Shown: positions 34,604 through 47,256, counted from the stretch's first letter. The stretch: 64,000 nt of DNA from Tenrec ecaudatus (GCF_050624435.1 NC_134546.1:16205001-16269000), one strand, 5' to 3'. Made by a program: numbers and translations. Notes: generated by a model not told the origin, from the letters alone.

Positions 34604-35754
34604 CTAAGGTTTCTGCTTGCCTGCTTTGGACGGAAAGGGCGCTAGCGCAAACGGATCGGCCGCTGGCAACTCCGCAGTCCTGGAGGACAGGGGTGGGATG
34701 GAGACGGAGCCCGCGATCGACTGCTTGTTGGTTTGCGAGACAATTTTGTAGGCAGCGATGGGTTGGGCTTCTGGACTTGGCTCATCTTCTGGGCTATAGT
34801 GACGGGAATATTTGGACAGAGATGGAGGGAGGAACGGCTTGCCAGCCCCGGGGCCTGTGGCCACCTCCTTCTGGGGCGCAGGCCCTTTGTGTCTGTCATT
34901 AGGGTGCCCCACCAACTCCAGGGAAGAAGATCCCCTTGGGGAGACGCTATCAAGATGGTCTGATGCTTGCACAGGATGGGAGGGCAGGCTGGCAGGCTGG
35001 CCAAAGCCGGCCACGGAATACTGGGCCCGGGCGGCAGGGTACCCGGTTCTATCAAGGCCAGAGAGCAGGGGGCTGACGCCTGACAGGATGTCCCCCGTCT
35101 GACGGAGGAGGAGACTACCCTGCACAGGCATCTCCGGGGCGGCGCTCTGGGGACCGGTTAGCTCCTCCACATTCTTCTTCTTGGTAAAAGGAGCTCTGAA
35201 GAACACATCGGCCTCCTCTGGCTGGGAGGAGGCCGCAGGGCCCTTAGAGACAAATGGGGCTTTGGAGAAAATGTCCCCGTCGTCACTTGGAACCCTGGAG
35301 CTCCTGAACGGGGCGGTGGCGAAAACATCGGGCTCACCAAGGCCACCAGGGACGGGCTGGGTGCGAGCGGCGAACTGGTCCTCTCTCCCGGCCGGGAGCA
35401 CCTCCGCTGGCTCAGTGCAGGCTTCGGACCGAGTGCAGGCCGCGGCTGCTCCCAGCTTCCCCAGGGGAGGCTTACAACTCTCCTCCTCCTCTTCAGACTC
35501 CATGAGGAGAGGGCGAGAGCCACTGCAGCCCAGAATGTCCCCCTCAAGGTCAGTCCCCTCCTCTTCACTGCTGTGGAACGAGCTATTGCTGGAGGGGCCG
35601 TCTCGGGCCAGGTAGTCGGATTCTAAGTTGTTCTGGGTATTTGCGTCAGGCGCTCTGGAGGGGTCTGGATACAGGGGGAGGCCTTGAACACCTGCCGAGT
35701 CGTTAAAGTGTGCTACCGCTATTACAGGACAGGGGGTGGGCTCTCTCTGGAGAC
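34604..35754 (-). CDS. AAK1: AAK1 alternative terminal exon (AAK1L C-terminal extension)
   Basis: AAK1 is the Ser/Thr kinase that phosphorylates the AP-2 mu subunit in clathrin-mediated endocytosis. Its long splice form (AAK1L) has an extra C-terminal tail. Here an open frame of 383 residues begins at a good acceptor (TTTTCCAG|GTCTCC at 35754) and ends at TAG 34604-34606. Four D-[VIP]-F-x-x-A-P-F motifs occur at about codons 143, 161, 183 and 367 of the exon, with an acidic Ser/Glu-rich segment (codons 60-95) and the C-terminus ADPFALAPF...GKQKP. Such motifs bind clathrin/AP-2 appendages, and the tail resembles that of the paralogue BMP2K. The acceptor is phase 1, matching the donor at 45763. 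A BMP2K retrocopy is unlikely because no kinase region is attached and a splice site is present. Confidence 0.88.
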
Positions 35755-36985
35755 CTGGAAAAGCACAAAGGGCAGAATTAGTGCACAGGATCGCTCGACT
35801 CCGTCCCCAGAACACTTAAGGGCCAACCCACGGCAGAAGCGTGGTGGGACCAAATAATAAACTGATGTTGAAATGGAGAAAAAGTGGGGGGTGCGGTGGG
35901 GGGGCGGGAACAGAACAGGAAAGGCAACGGCACACAGACTGGAACACAGCCAATCACGGTCTCACACTTCGGAACACAGAGGCGTGATGCGCGGGAGAGG
36001 AGATGGAAGATGTTAGGCACACGGGCATTCAGCGGAGCTACGCGCTTCACTACTACTCCACGGGGCCGGGCACCGCCACCTGCTCTACCTGGCCACGGCT
36101 CCACATGGCATGAAAACAAACCCAGTCACTCCTCTCCCTGATGAACACCATAGCCAGTTTTGGATTCGGTCGAGACGCCATCTGGATTCGGGAACCGGCA
36201 CGTGGGCCAGTGGGCCACACTGCCTCTGTCCGAGCACGGACACTCTGACAGGCAGCAGGACAGGGCCATGGGCCACTGCCAGGTTTCCTGGCTGAGCTGC
36301 TCCAGCAGTACATGTCACAGAGCACGAGAGTGCCCCTCCCCCGGCTCCCCCAAATCAACCAATACTGCAGCCATTTTCTAAGGGGACAGTAAATAGATCC
36401 CCTTCCATTGGAGTTGCCCTGGGGGGTTTGTTTTCAATCTTCTAAGGTAGCAAATCTCTCCTCTGCTTAAATGAATGCATCAGAGAGTGTCTAAGCAGAG
36501 GGGTAGAAACATACAGGTGATCCCGGAAGTTCTAGCAAACTAATCATGACAGTCTAATTTTATCTAGGTAGAGGATCTTCCGGTTTTGAAAATCATATAG
36601 ACAATAGTCAGAATGCAAGAGAGCTTACCTTCCAAGAAATATTAGCAGGTTAGAAGCATGTCATTGGGCACATGTTAGCAAGAGGGTAGGAAAAAGGCAT
36701 ATGTAACTGAGCAAGAAGAATCCAGAGACAGACAGGGTGATTGGGGGAAAGAGGCATCATTTCATCACAGGCTCAGTAAAGAGCCACCACTGGAGTTTCC
36801 CAACCACCGGGAGAAAGATTTGGATCCACTGGTAGGTATCTCAACCCTCCACAGATGCAGCTCAACCACACCCTCCCCACTGGCCCTCACCCCTCCTCTG
36901 GGAACCATCAGCTCGCAGAACGCTTGCTATAGAAATGTATGCCCTGCTAGAAGTTTCTGCTTCAATTGAGCACACACAACACAGC
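35755..36985 (-). other. AAK1: Intron 5' of the AAK1L terminal exon
   Basis: Between the candidate short-form poly(A) site (about 36990) and the long-form acceptor. The acceptor side has a fair pyrimidine tract and a 'ctaat' branch-point-like motif. No other exon was recognised. Confidence 0.5.
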
Positions 36986-37006
36986 AGAAGAGGCGCCAAA
37001 AATCAG

Positions 37007-37012
37007 TTTATT
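37007..37012 (-). terminator. AAK1: Candidate poly(A) signal, AAK1 short form (distal)
   Basis: AATAAA on the minus strand (CCCAATAAACTG) is followed 15-40 nt later by 'ctgctgtgttgtgtgtgct', a strong GU-rich downstream element. It lies upstream of the AAK1L exon. Use of this site would therefore compete with splicing to 35754. Confidence 0.6.
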
Positions 37013-39938
37013 GGGAAACCAGTCACTCATCAGACACATTACATTGTAAAGAGAAAGTAGAGATCTAAACATTTTATAGGCTACTGTACAAAAATATTAC
37101 CTTTCTCTGAATCCTCTAACTTTTTTAGCAGTGCTTCATTTTAAACAGCTGTGATCTTAAATGTTTCCAGCCCCCCCACCCCCCCACCCCTAAAAAAAGT
37201 TTTTCTCCCCGGTTTCTCTATTTTTCTAACAGAACGTATTCCGTAAATTTCAGAGTTCAGAGACTTCAAGTTAAATTCTGTACTGGTGCCAAACGGCTGT
37301 CTGAATAATACTTGGACAATATGATTGTGAAGAGCATAAAAGTATCCTTGCATTCCAACTTTTCTAAGAGCAGTGAGATGGTGACAGGAAAGCACCGGGC
37401 TGCTGGCAAGCACTCAGAGGGATCCCTTCCCTCACACACTGTGTGCAAATCATTTCCCAGCTGGTATTGTTCAGCTCTGTCCCGGCGGCCCCCAGAGGAT
37501 GACTGTGGGAGGAGACCCCGTGGACAGGGGACAGGGCTCTAAAATGAAGCTCACCAACAGAGGGGAAACAAAAGGCCCCAACCTCTTTGAGTTCCTCCCT
37601 AACACATCGTCAGTAGGATAAAGCTTTCAGTTGCCCAAACTAGGGCACAATCCCACCCTCTTCCACAACTACCCTGGGAGGCTGGTATTAATCAGCTGAT
37701 TCTGCAGAGAGTAATATCTCTTAGTAAAGAAAGAGGGTAAACAAGGGGGGGGGGGATTTAGCCAAGCCAGTGACTGACTGGCATCATATCGAGCAGGAAT
37801 CAAAAAGAATACTAGTTTGATTGGGCTTAATGTTTTGTTGTTTAATTTAAAATAGAAATCGGCCAAGTTTGATAATTAGAATTGTTTTTACAATTTAAGT
37901 AGAATTTCCCCTCGCCACCCACCCCAGTCCAATAGTTTGTGTGCACAGACTGCCCCCAAAGCAGCTACCTAGGGCATGTAGGGTACTCTGGATGCTGGTG
38001 GTGTGAGGTGTGAAGATTCCTCAGGGGTGCCTAGACGCAGCGCTGGCAGGGTGGAGGGGCACGTCTCACCCATCAGAACGATTTCTGTTAAAAACAGGGT
38101 TCCTGCCAACTCACAGCATACCCTGCGACCTTCATGGGAAACCAGAAGCAAACCACACTTGAAACCTAACGAACGGCTTTCAAAGAAGCCAGAGGCACAG
38201 TCAGACGCCTCCTAACAGGAAGGCTGAAGGGGAAACCAGCCCTCGACCTTCAGAACAAGGATCCCGACCTTGCCCTTGGCAGGACTCTGCTTCCTAGGTC
38301 TGGACAAGCACGCCGCGAGGCTGCGCTGGAGAGGGCTGGTCTCTTAAGCTCCCCATTTGTTTTCAGAGGAGGTGGAGTGTGACCAAGGCAGAGAGCAACC
38401 GCTCTTTGCAAGGCCCCAAGCCCGGAACTCTGGGGACCAGAGACAGGGCAGACGCCCACGTTTCCCTCAGGGAGCTTTAGGGAAGCAGAGGAAGGAAGGG
38501 GAGGCTGTGAGCGTAAACAGAAAACCAGTTATGGGAGCTTGGTGGCAGCGGGAGGTCTTTCGCGGGACCTGCATTGTGCCCTACAAGAGTCTGCTTCAGG
38601 ACGGGCCGCCTGCACGATGAGGAGCCGCTTGTTCCACCAGGAAGGGGGCGTCTGAAGCAGGCTGCCTACTGGCAGCGAAGTCAGCTGCTTGGCACCGATG
38701 GAGCCTCCCGGCCTGGCCCGTTTCCTCTGGTCACCAGTGGCGGGCAGAGCACCTGGCCTGGAGCCACACCAGGGCACTGACCCAGGACCCGGGCTCACAG
38801 TCTATACAGAGGCCCTACGCATCCCAAACTCTGAGCTCGGGCATTCTGCGATAATTCCTTCTCATTAGACCATGTTTTCTTTTATTTTGGTTTGGCATAT
38901 TAAATTAGGCCTGAAGTCAAAATTCACCTTTAAAAAAATCCTCCTCTTTTCTGGCTCTGTTGTGGGACTGAGAGCCAGGCTGAGCCCACTGTGACACTGT
39001 GACGCTACCTCTAAGCACCAAATGACGCACGTTTTAGCAACAGCTCATGTGCTAGGAAAGGAGTTCCCCCAAACGTACGAGATGTAACCACCCTTCTGGC
39101 TCCCGCGTCACCGCCAGAGCACAGACAGCGCTACCCACGTGCGCTGTTTAGCTGGTGCCGCGCGTTATTGGGCCCAGCGAGGGCCACCAGCATGCTGGCT
39201 GTGCGCTCCTGCTTGGAGCTGGCTAGTCCCTCATGCGGTCCATGGTGCACAGCGAGAATCCTACCTCCCCAGCCCTGACACCGAAGTGCCAGTGACCATC
39301 AGAGGCATAACTCTCACCCCAAACTGGAACGGAAAGACTTCTGAGTATTGTGATTCTATCGTGAGGGAAAGGAAAAGGAAGTTTCCCTGGATTGCAGCAC
39401 CAGCGGACACGCAGCCAGGGGCCTGAGAGATGCGCACCAGGGAATGACTCGGTTGGTTCTGCCCTGTGTGCTCGCTGCCGGCTCTGCGCCTCCAGGGGCT
39501 GAGGAGACCCGGCAGCTGCTGTTGAGGTGGTGCCTCTCTAGCCAATGGGCAGATTAAGTGAGACTCATTTCTCGCCGGGCAAATAACTGCTCTTGCCAGC
39601 ATAGCATGTTTAATTAAATTGGCCTGGGCATATTAAAAATTAAATTAGAAGAAGGTAGCTGCCAGTCTGCTGGTCCATGTGGTAACCCAGTTTCTGGTCG
39701 TCGGAATGCATAGTCCCCGGGGGGGTTGGTTCTCCTTGATTACACCGTGAAGCCAAGGGCAGCCGTGGCCCTGAGCTTGTCCTCAGTGGGCCTTTCTCTC
39801 CACGGGCCTGTGTTTCTCGGCCCCTCAAGAACGCGCTCCCATCCCTTCTGTTACTGTGTGTTTTCAGCTGGAGAAAACATCGGGTAGGTGAAGTTATGAA
39901 CATCTCTAAACATGCTCTCTGGTGAACAGATAAAAGAC

Positions 39939-39944
39939 TTTATT
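39939..39944 (-). terminator. AAK1: Candidate poly(A) signal, AAK1 short form (proximal)
   Basis: AATAAA on the minus strand (GGGAATAAAGTC) is followed by a U-rich 'cttttatctgttc' stretch. This is plausible, but the downstream element is weaker than at 37007. Confidence 0.45.
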
Positions 39945-42900
39945 CCCGTTTGCTTACATAAGAAATTTGTTTACACAACTTGTTCTCTATACAATACTTG
40001 CGTAGCAATGTTCAGAGTTGGCATTTATTTCTGTGTTTACTGCATAAGATAGCTCCATGTACATCTGCTTGCTTTTTCTTCTTGAGGCCAGGAGAAAGGC
40101 TGGTAATAAATACACATCCGTATGACAAGGGTAAGGGGCGGGGGCAGCAGGGCAGGAGAGAGACAAGTTCAGGACACTGCATCGAAGTGGGACCCAAGAG
40201 CATGCCTTCCATTCCAGTAACCACCGCCAGCGGGTAACCTTGTTTGTGTCGGTTTGCGTTACCCAAGGAGAAGGGAAACCCAGGAAAACAAAATTGCATC
40301 TTGTTACAGATGATCTGAAATGGAGGCCACCTGGGATTCATCCTGACACAAGAAACCCAAGCACACCCAAACTCAGGGCATCCTAGTGCGGAAGAGAAGG
40401 AAGAATTTGGTTCCTCTAGAACGGAGAAGAGAACATTTTGCAATAACTGGAGTCTCTCGGATCACCCACCTACGTGCAGGAAGCACAGCCGTCCACGTGG
40501 TCAAGTTTCCCTCTTCTACAAGGCAGCTTCTAATTTGTCTACTGCAGCACTTTCAGCAATGCTGTCCCTTTTATCCCTAGCCTCTGTAAAAGGAACTCTG
40601 GGCCCCTGGCCGGTTTTCCGACTGAGAAGGTTAAGGACTCCTGCAGAGAGAGGGAGCCTTTATTTTTGGTCTCAAGTACCTAGAACAGGCAGCCACCCTG
40701 CAAGTCTCTGCGCTGGGCTTGCCACACAGGTCTCCTCCTCCCCAGGTCGCTGCCCAGGCAGGGCTGGTCCTGACTTAGGGGAACGTTGGTTGGCTTAAAT
40801 AAAAAACCGACCAGGTGACTAAGAAACAAAGCAAAACAACATTAAAGGCGAAACAAAACTAGCATTCCATCATCAGAGAAACAGGTTCTCATCAACTACT
40901 AGCCGCTCCAGTTCCACACCTCTAATTCAGAAAGCACGACGGCCAGAATCAAACGACACTGACCAAAGCCACTGCCCCCTTGGAGGGGCTCCCACGGCCC
41001 CGTTGTATTTTCCTCAACCTCTCAAGAGACTGGGGACTGCAAGAGATCTCTTCTTCCGAATACCGAGGAAATGATGACTGATCTTTCTCATTTTCCATTC
41101 GAGGTTCTCTCTGGGAATTCCCTGGTTTGTTTTTTTAAAAACGGTCTTCAGTGCTCATCTTGCCAGGAGTGGTTCTGCTCTTGGGAAATAGCCACGTTAG
41201 TCAGAACAGACTAGTGGAAAATAATAAGAAAGGGAAGATACTTTCAGATGCTGAAAGTGACACGAATGGCCCAGTATTCTGCTTTATCATATCCCTTGAC
41301 GTTACTTGTGAAGCGGGGAGTTTCAGAATCGGGAAGTGATGGCAGTCTCATTACATTAAGGGTTAGCTTCTCAAGTGAAACCAGGTACCTTTGAAGGGAA
41401 TACACGCCCTTGGACATCAAGGATCTGAGATGTCTGCTACAGAAATCTTTCCATTGTACTAATCACAATCACAATTTAAAACAGCCCATCCAGATCTCAT
41501 CTCCCTCAGAGGCTTGTGTTTTTCAAAACACGGGGACTTGAATTTGAGGACTGAGTCGGCTGATGCTGCAAAGGCGGGGAAACAAACTGATGACGAACCG
41601 GCTCGGTCCCTGTTTGCGCACAGTCGGACCAGAAGCAAGTCAGAAACCTGTCTCACCGCACGTGCCCTTGTAAACTAGCACATCCCAGATTACTCAGGTA
41701 GGAAGAACCGAAATCTGGTCGAGTTTTGTTGGAAATCTATAGGAGTGGATGTGTCTGTGTGTGTATGCGTGCATGCAAGATCAGAAACGGAAAATTTCTG
41801 TGTTCAAAGTTCTGTGATCATTTAAGTTTCTATTCAGGTAACCAAGCAGGAGCAACCCAGAGGTGATTAAAAGTCCACTACAATTCTCTAAAGGGAATAC
41901 ATTGCTACAGTAACAGCAAGAACTACAGAAGGTAACTGAAGAACCTCCGGATTATATCAATCCGTCATAGTCCTTCTAGAGTAACAGTACTCAGGACTCT
42001 ATGAATGCTAAAATCTGAAAGACCACCGAGTTCAAACCCATCCTGGGACACACAGCAGCAGCGACAGACCTGAACGGCGAGTGAGTCTGGCAAGGGTTGG
42101 GATGAGGTCCCATGAGGCCGGTCCAGCACGCTGCCTCCTTCCAGCGCAGACCTGACCTGGCCTCCTTAAACTGAGTGGCGGGACTACAGGATGGTCTCGG
42201 AGGTCCCTCTGTGGCCCAGCCTCTGGCTGCATAGGCTATTATCACCAGCGCTCTGCCCTCACTCCAAGGAAGCTGCTGCGGCCACGGAGACGCTACACAC
42301 TGAGGCAGGCCCAGCAGCGAGACACTCACAGGTCTTACTCTGCAGTCTTCCTCCTCAAGGGCAAAGCCCAGACAATTCACGAGACTGTAGCTCCCTCGGG
42401 CTTCTACCTAGTCTTTGGCATCTAATCTGTTCATTTTCATTAGCAGTCTCCATTAAGCTTTATTGAACCAAATGACTAGATAATACATCTCAATGTAATT
42501 ATGGGTAATGAAACGAAAGGAACAATTTAGAGACACTTAGTTAATTCCTAAACTATACTCTTCATGGTTTTGATTAAATCGAGAAACTAGATTATTTCAT
42601 TATATTTCTAACATGTATATATGGAAAAAAATCTGAAAACACAGTGTTCAAACATTATTCTCATTTAAAAATAAACCTTTCCTTCATTAGTTTATACATT
42701 CTTTCTATGTCTGGGAAAGAGAATACAATCCTGCTCCGTGGCAGTTTTTCATGTTCATAATAGAGTAAGTCAGCCAAGCCCCAAGGTCACGGTCACCACT
42801 ACCAACTTAGAGAGAGCTTGTCAAAGACATCTTTAAGAAAACAAAATCCAAAATCCTCAGCATGTAGGTTGGTGCCTCTTGACCTTTTGGAAATCAACTG

Positions 42901-43025
42901 TTTTCTTAAGACAGGCCTTGACTTAGCACAGCTCATTTCAGCTGGCCCAGGAACGATTTCAAACCACAAAACTGGGAGGCTGGGACCGCGCCCCAAAGCT
43001 ATTCAAAGGGCTGTTCACACCATGC

Positions 43026-43078
<53 letters not shown>
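43026..43078 (+). repeat. (GT)26 microsatellite
   Basis: An uninterrupted GT run, read as (AC)n in the AAK1 transcript, within the inferred 3' UTR. Likely polymorphic. Confidence 0.97.
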
Positions 43079-44813
43079 AAAGCTTGCCCTCCAAAGTGCA
43101 TGGCTCTTGCGGTTGCTGTGAAACGCCGTCCCCTCCCTTCCCTCCTAAAGTGCAGACATGAGGCAGAAGCAAAAGTACTAGATAAACAAGCAGGTGGGCT
43201 TGGGCTTTTATTTGTTCAAATCCAGCCAACGGAGCACTTCCCCTTTTGATGGAGGCGAAGGGCACCCACCTGAGGAAGAGGACAAGAAGGGAGTCCCCAG
43301 GGCTCCCCGCTTCTCAAAAGGGCAAGCCGATCAAACTCGCTTTGCCACGGGAGGGGGAGAAACAAAACCAGACAGAACCTACCTCAGTGCCTCCATCGGT
43401 ACCCAGAGGGTGACCTGAGGCAGGTGGTGAGTGCAGGGCCTTTCTCTATTCTGGGTGAGACGCTAATGTTAGAGAGGGGCTACCCTTCCTTGTGTGCCAT
43501 CTTTTAGGCTAAGAAGTCAAGGGAAACCAGCCGAACGTGTCCCATTAGCGTAGCCTTCAATTTAAAAGATGGGAGAGAAAAGAAAGACCAGTAGCTACAG
43601 AAAAACGGTGCTGAGCTCAGCAGCAGGCTTACTTCGGATTACCTGAAAATAAACAACATGCTTATGCTACAGAGACAGGACCTGCTGAAAGCGTACAGCA
43701 ACATACGGGTCTGCTGGACGTGACTCCCTATGTGACACTGGAGGATCACGGTGCAGGCGTGCACGGGAGAGAGGCATCTGCTGATCGGACTTGAAACACC
43801 AAGTGGAAACAGAGCTAGTCAGTGTCTTCATTTATACACAATTTACAATATTTGATTCAAAATAAAAGTCACAAGAAAAATACATCTGTTTCTGCTACAA
43901 TTCCTTCCCCTCCCCCGTCCACCCCCCAAGTGAAAAGTCTTCTAGTAAAAGCTATCATATTTCCACCATTGTCTCGTTTTGGTCTTATTCTGAGATCCCA
44001 GCTTGGGACAGTTAACATGACAAGGAAGGGCGATACTGGGGATTTACGGCATATACACTTTTTATCCAAGGATCTCAAGCACTTGCAGTCACATCTCCAG
44101 ATCTGAGAAATCACGGTTCAGTGGAAGCCAGAACGCTGGACGAATGCCGGGTAGGTTGCGTGAAGCGCACAATTCCTTGGCTAAGTCTACGAACAGAGGT
44201 CAACGTTGGCTGGCTAGAGCTGGGCTCGGTTTCTCTTGCCAAGCATAGACTGGTCTCAGTCAATCCGATCCCCTCTCTCTTAAACCACAGACCCATCTCT
44301 AGGCTACTGCCTAAAGTCAAGGTTGACTGCAGAAGCCACGTCCTCATGATAATGCATCAGGAGATACAGCAAGAAACAGGTAAACACATTTGTCAGCATC
44401 TGGCCAAAGGTGCCAGGGGTTGGGAGGCCATTCCTAGCAAGAATGAGACAAAGGTGTCAATCCACTAGTCTCAGTTACGGGTAAGCTTCGGGTGGAGTCG
44501 ATTCCAGCAGCGGTGACGCCCATGGCATCTAGCACTTGATTTAAGATAATGCTATTGGAGAAGGGCAATGAGGAAACACAGCAAAACTAACAGGGAGAAA
44601 AACTGGCCAGGGACTATCTGGAGGGCCAAAGTGATTGTTTTTTCCTTATCATTTCTATAAGAGAAGGCAGGGGTAGGAGATAAGGGCTAGAGGTCCCTTA
44701 TTTGTAGATTTAAAAAAAAAAAGGAAAAAAATCAATTGTTTTCTTTTGAACTCCATAATGAAACTGTGTATTACGGGATGAAGGTTACAACTGCATGTGC
44801 TACTGGGCCACGG

Positions 44814-44908
44814 CTACAGGTCTATGAGCTGATCCACCAGCAGCAGAGACCTGGCTAGGTTGGGAAGACTGGGCTCAGCGCTCCCACTGCTGGTTCTAGA
44901 GTGCCCAC
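44814..44908 (-). CDS. AAK1: AAK1 last exon of the short form
   Basis: This encodes the C-terminal 30 residues plus stop (TAG 44814-44816). It ends [18 protein letters not shown], which I recognise as the C-terminus of the 961-residue AAK1. LLLVD fits the clathrin-box pattern (L-hydrophobic-x-hydrophobic-acidic), so this tail is a likely clathrin heavy-chain contact. The acceptor CTTCCAG|GTGGGC is phase 1, completing a Gly codon begun by G at 45763. In the long form this exon is skipped and this clathrin box is lost. Differences from the human sequence (for example [11 protein letters not shown]) are conservative. Confidence 0.96.
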
Positions 44909-45762
44909 CTGGAAGTGAGAGATAGGAGTTCAGTACAACACAGAGAGGGTTACGGGGCAGAGGCACAGAGCAAGCAAAGGAGAAGAAAAGAGAAAGCAAA
45001 AAATCTAGAGAAGCAACATTTTACATTTGCAAACCCTCACATGTTATGAATTTTAAACACATCCACTAGCTACCTAGCTCCTCCCACCTAGAGTTCAGGC
45101 AGTCTGTGCACACCATAGGCCAGGCCAGGGCACCTTGTGGAAGGGGTGCACTTCTTAAAGAACCTCCATGTTGCCTGGGCCTTGCTGGCTTTACCCTACT
45201 TCCTGACAGCCCCAAATCAGTACAATTTATGTTGGTCTGAAATGAGTTATTAAGACCACTGCAGTAAGAACATGCTTAAAAATAAACCAGAAGCTTCTCT
45301 GGCAGTTGGGGGTTTACCGGCATGCTCACATGGTTGTCATTCACCAGAGAAGAACGAGGGTGCCTCAGGAATGTTCCCCGCCCCCCGCCCGCATAAGTAA
45401 TGTCAGAGCAGCGGGCTCATCTCTTCGCAAGAATGGTTATTAGAATGTCCAAGTCACGATCAAGAATGCTAAGTGCTTTTATTGATATGCGCCTTAGGGT
45501 TTCCATGGACTGAAGGTCACTTCACTTTTTTCGTACTTTATGCTAGCTTTTCACACTGTATACCCTTCTCTGAATAAACACCAAGGTCAAGCTCAGCTGT
45601 CTTCCTATCTGTATCCCGGCTAGCTATACCGATCTAGCCCATAACGTTCATCACTACCTGCTCCCTTCATGAACTACTTCTCCGGCCTCTTGCAGGCTCA
45701 TTACTATTTCAAAAGAGCTGATTCGCACGAAGCTCTTCTCTTCCTTTCATCCTCTTTCTTAC

Positions 45763-45873
45763 CTGGTGGATTTTTGGTTATCAGTACAGGAATGGGGTCA
45801 AACTCATCTTCTGCCACCTTGTCCGAGCTCTCTGGGACATCAAAACCTGAGATGAGATTACTATCCTCTGCAG
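45763..45873 (-). CDS. AAK1: AAK1 exon, 111 nt (penultimate of short form)
   Basis: It encodes 37 codons in phase 1-1: [15 protein letters not shown]... followed by [13 protein letters not shown]. This is near-identical to the human AAK1 region just before the last exon. The acidic D/E-F-D-P-I-P stretch is typical of the disordered endocytic-adaptor-binding tail. The acceptor is TTTATAAAG|CT and the donor is CCAG|GTAAGA. The donor G is the first base of a Gly codon whichever terminal exon is joined. A very long (TC)n tract lies 35-100 nt upstream of the acceptor. Confidence 0.96.
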
Positions 45874-45905
45874 CTTTATAAAGAACGCAGGCACATCAGC
45901 AGAAA

Positions 45906-45909
<4 letters not shown>

Positions 45910-45976
<67 letters not shown>
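45910..45976 (+). repeat. (GA)~33 microsatellite = (TC)n on the AAK1 sense strand
   Basis: An unbroken GA run. On the minus strand it is a pyrimidine tract starting about 37 nt upstream of the acceptor at 45873. It could act as an extended polypyrimidine tract or as a PTB-type binding platform. Confidence 0.95.
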
Positions 45977-45981
<5 letters not shown>

Positions 45982-46351
45982 TTAGCAAACGAGAGAACAT
46001 GTAAGCGGCCCAAAGTTCCCAACTGTACAATCATTCTTGCTTTTAAAACAGCAGACCCAGAACCCGTGCAGAGACAACTGCCTCCGAGAGGCCACTTCAG
46101 TGCGTGTGTGGGCCATCGGACAGGTGCTCTCAGACGAGTGCTCTACAACTTACAAGGCAAACTAGATTGTCATGACAGAGGCAGCGCCTCCACGGCACCA
46201 AGGCACCGGATTCAGTCATGTCCCTTCCTTCCTGAGCAGATAGAGACCTGACGAATCGTACTCCCCAAACTCAACGTGCTAGCTCTGATGCCTCAGGGCA
46301 TGTTGGGGCAGAACCTGGCGTTAAAAAAAAAAATCTCTATTTTAAACGCTG

Positions 46352-46560
46352 CCGGGTAAAAAGGAGCCGGGTGGCGCAGTGGGTATGCCTTGGGCTGCCA
46401 ACTGCAAGGTCGGCACTTGTAAAGCACCCCCGTGGCGGTGTGGGAGAAAGCCGGGGCTTTTACTCGCATGAAGAGTTTCCGTCTGGGAAACTCCCAGCGG
46501 CAGTTCTACCCTGCCCCACGGGGTCGCCGGGGCGGTGCGGGGTAAGATAAACGCGGCTAT
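46352..46560 (+). repeat. AfroSINE, full-length, sense
   Basis: It begins 'ggagccgggtggcgcagtgg' (tRNA-like A-box region) and continues through 'gggctgccaactgcaaggtc', 'cggcagttctaccctgcccc' and 'acggggtcgccgggg'. It is unusually CpG-rich for its family, suggesting low age or weak methylation decay. It lies in an AAK1 intron, antisense to the gene. Confidence 0.85.
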
Positions 46561-47256
46561 TAACAGGTCCAGCCACAGGCTACTGCTCACTTGTAGTCAT
46601 CTTGGGGGGATTCCCTCACACGGGACGTGAGAGATGCGTGTCTGAGTATTTGACTCCTTCCAGAAGACTGCGTCCAGGGCCCACGCACAGAAAGAAGTCC
46701 AGAGCCTGCCTGGCACACCTGTACTCAGCCAGTCAGGCACTGCACCGAGCGCTTATTACAGCTGAAGTCAAGCGATGCCTGTCCACTGGAAACCCAAACC
46801 ACCCCAGCCCAAGACTAAGAAATGCAGGTGGGAGATGTGCACAAGAAACGCCGTCCGCGAGGACTCGAGGTGAAGCAGAATCCACCATCTGCCGTGTCCT
46901 CATCGCAGCCACCACTCTGAACCACATCGGAAGAAACAAGCTTAAGTTCTGGGGCCAAGAGGGGACACATTAGCCAGTAGTCAACCCAGGCGTCTCCTTG
47001 AGGGACCAAATAGCTGTACCGACTAACTGCGGAATGCCTACACTCCAGCCTCCTGAGAGAAAGCAGCACTCCTGTGGTGTCCTGGACGTATGACAAGTCT
47101 TACTGACCCGTGCTGCGACAGAAGCTCACGGGGCCACCTCAACCCTTCCCATCAGGCGTGAGGTAAATTCATTAGCCACACGGGAAACTCCCGGGAGCTA
47201 CTGTGGTGTTCTCCTGCGAGGAAACAATGTGGGCCCGAGAAGAAGGGAGCATTTAC

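Larger units (their letters stand above)
36992..44813 (-). other. AAK1: Inferred 3' UTR of AAK1 short form
   Basis: This 7.8-kb stretch after the short-form stop contains almost no SINEs, unlike the neighbouring intergenic region. It contains a (GT)n at 43026-43078, C/G runs near 37170 and 37745, and several AATAAA signals on the minus strand (37007, 39939, 42459). Open frames up to 143 residues here lack recognisable similarity. For the long form this same stretch is intron. Confidence 0.5.

Noticed and set aside
34604..35815. A separate BMP2K-like gene or retrocopy
   Set aside because: The frame starts at a good splice acceptor in the same phase as the AAK1 donor, on the AAK1 strand. There is no kinase region or poly(A) tail attached. 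It fits the AAK1L terminal exon.
46352..46425. A tRNA gene
   Set aside because: The A- and B-box-like sequence belongs to an AfroSINE head. The cloverleaf is not maintained and the SINE body follows.
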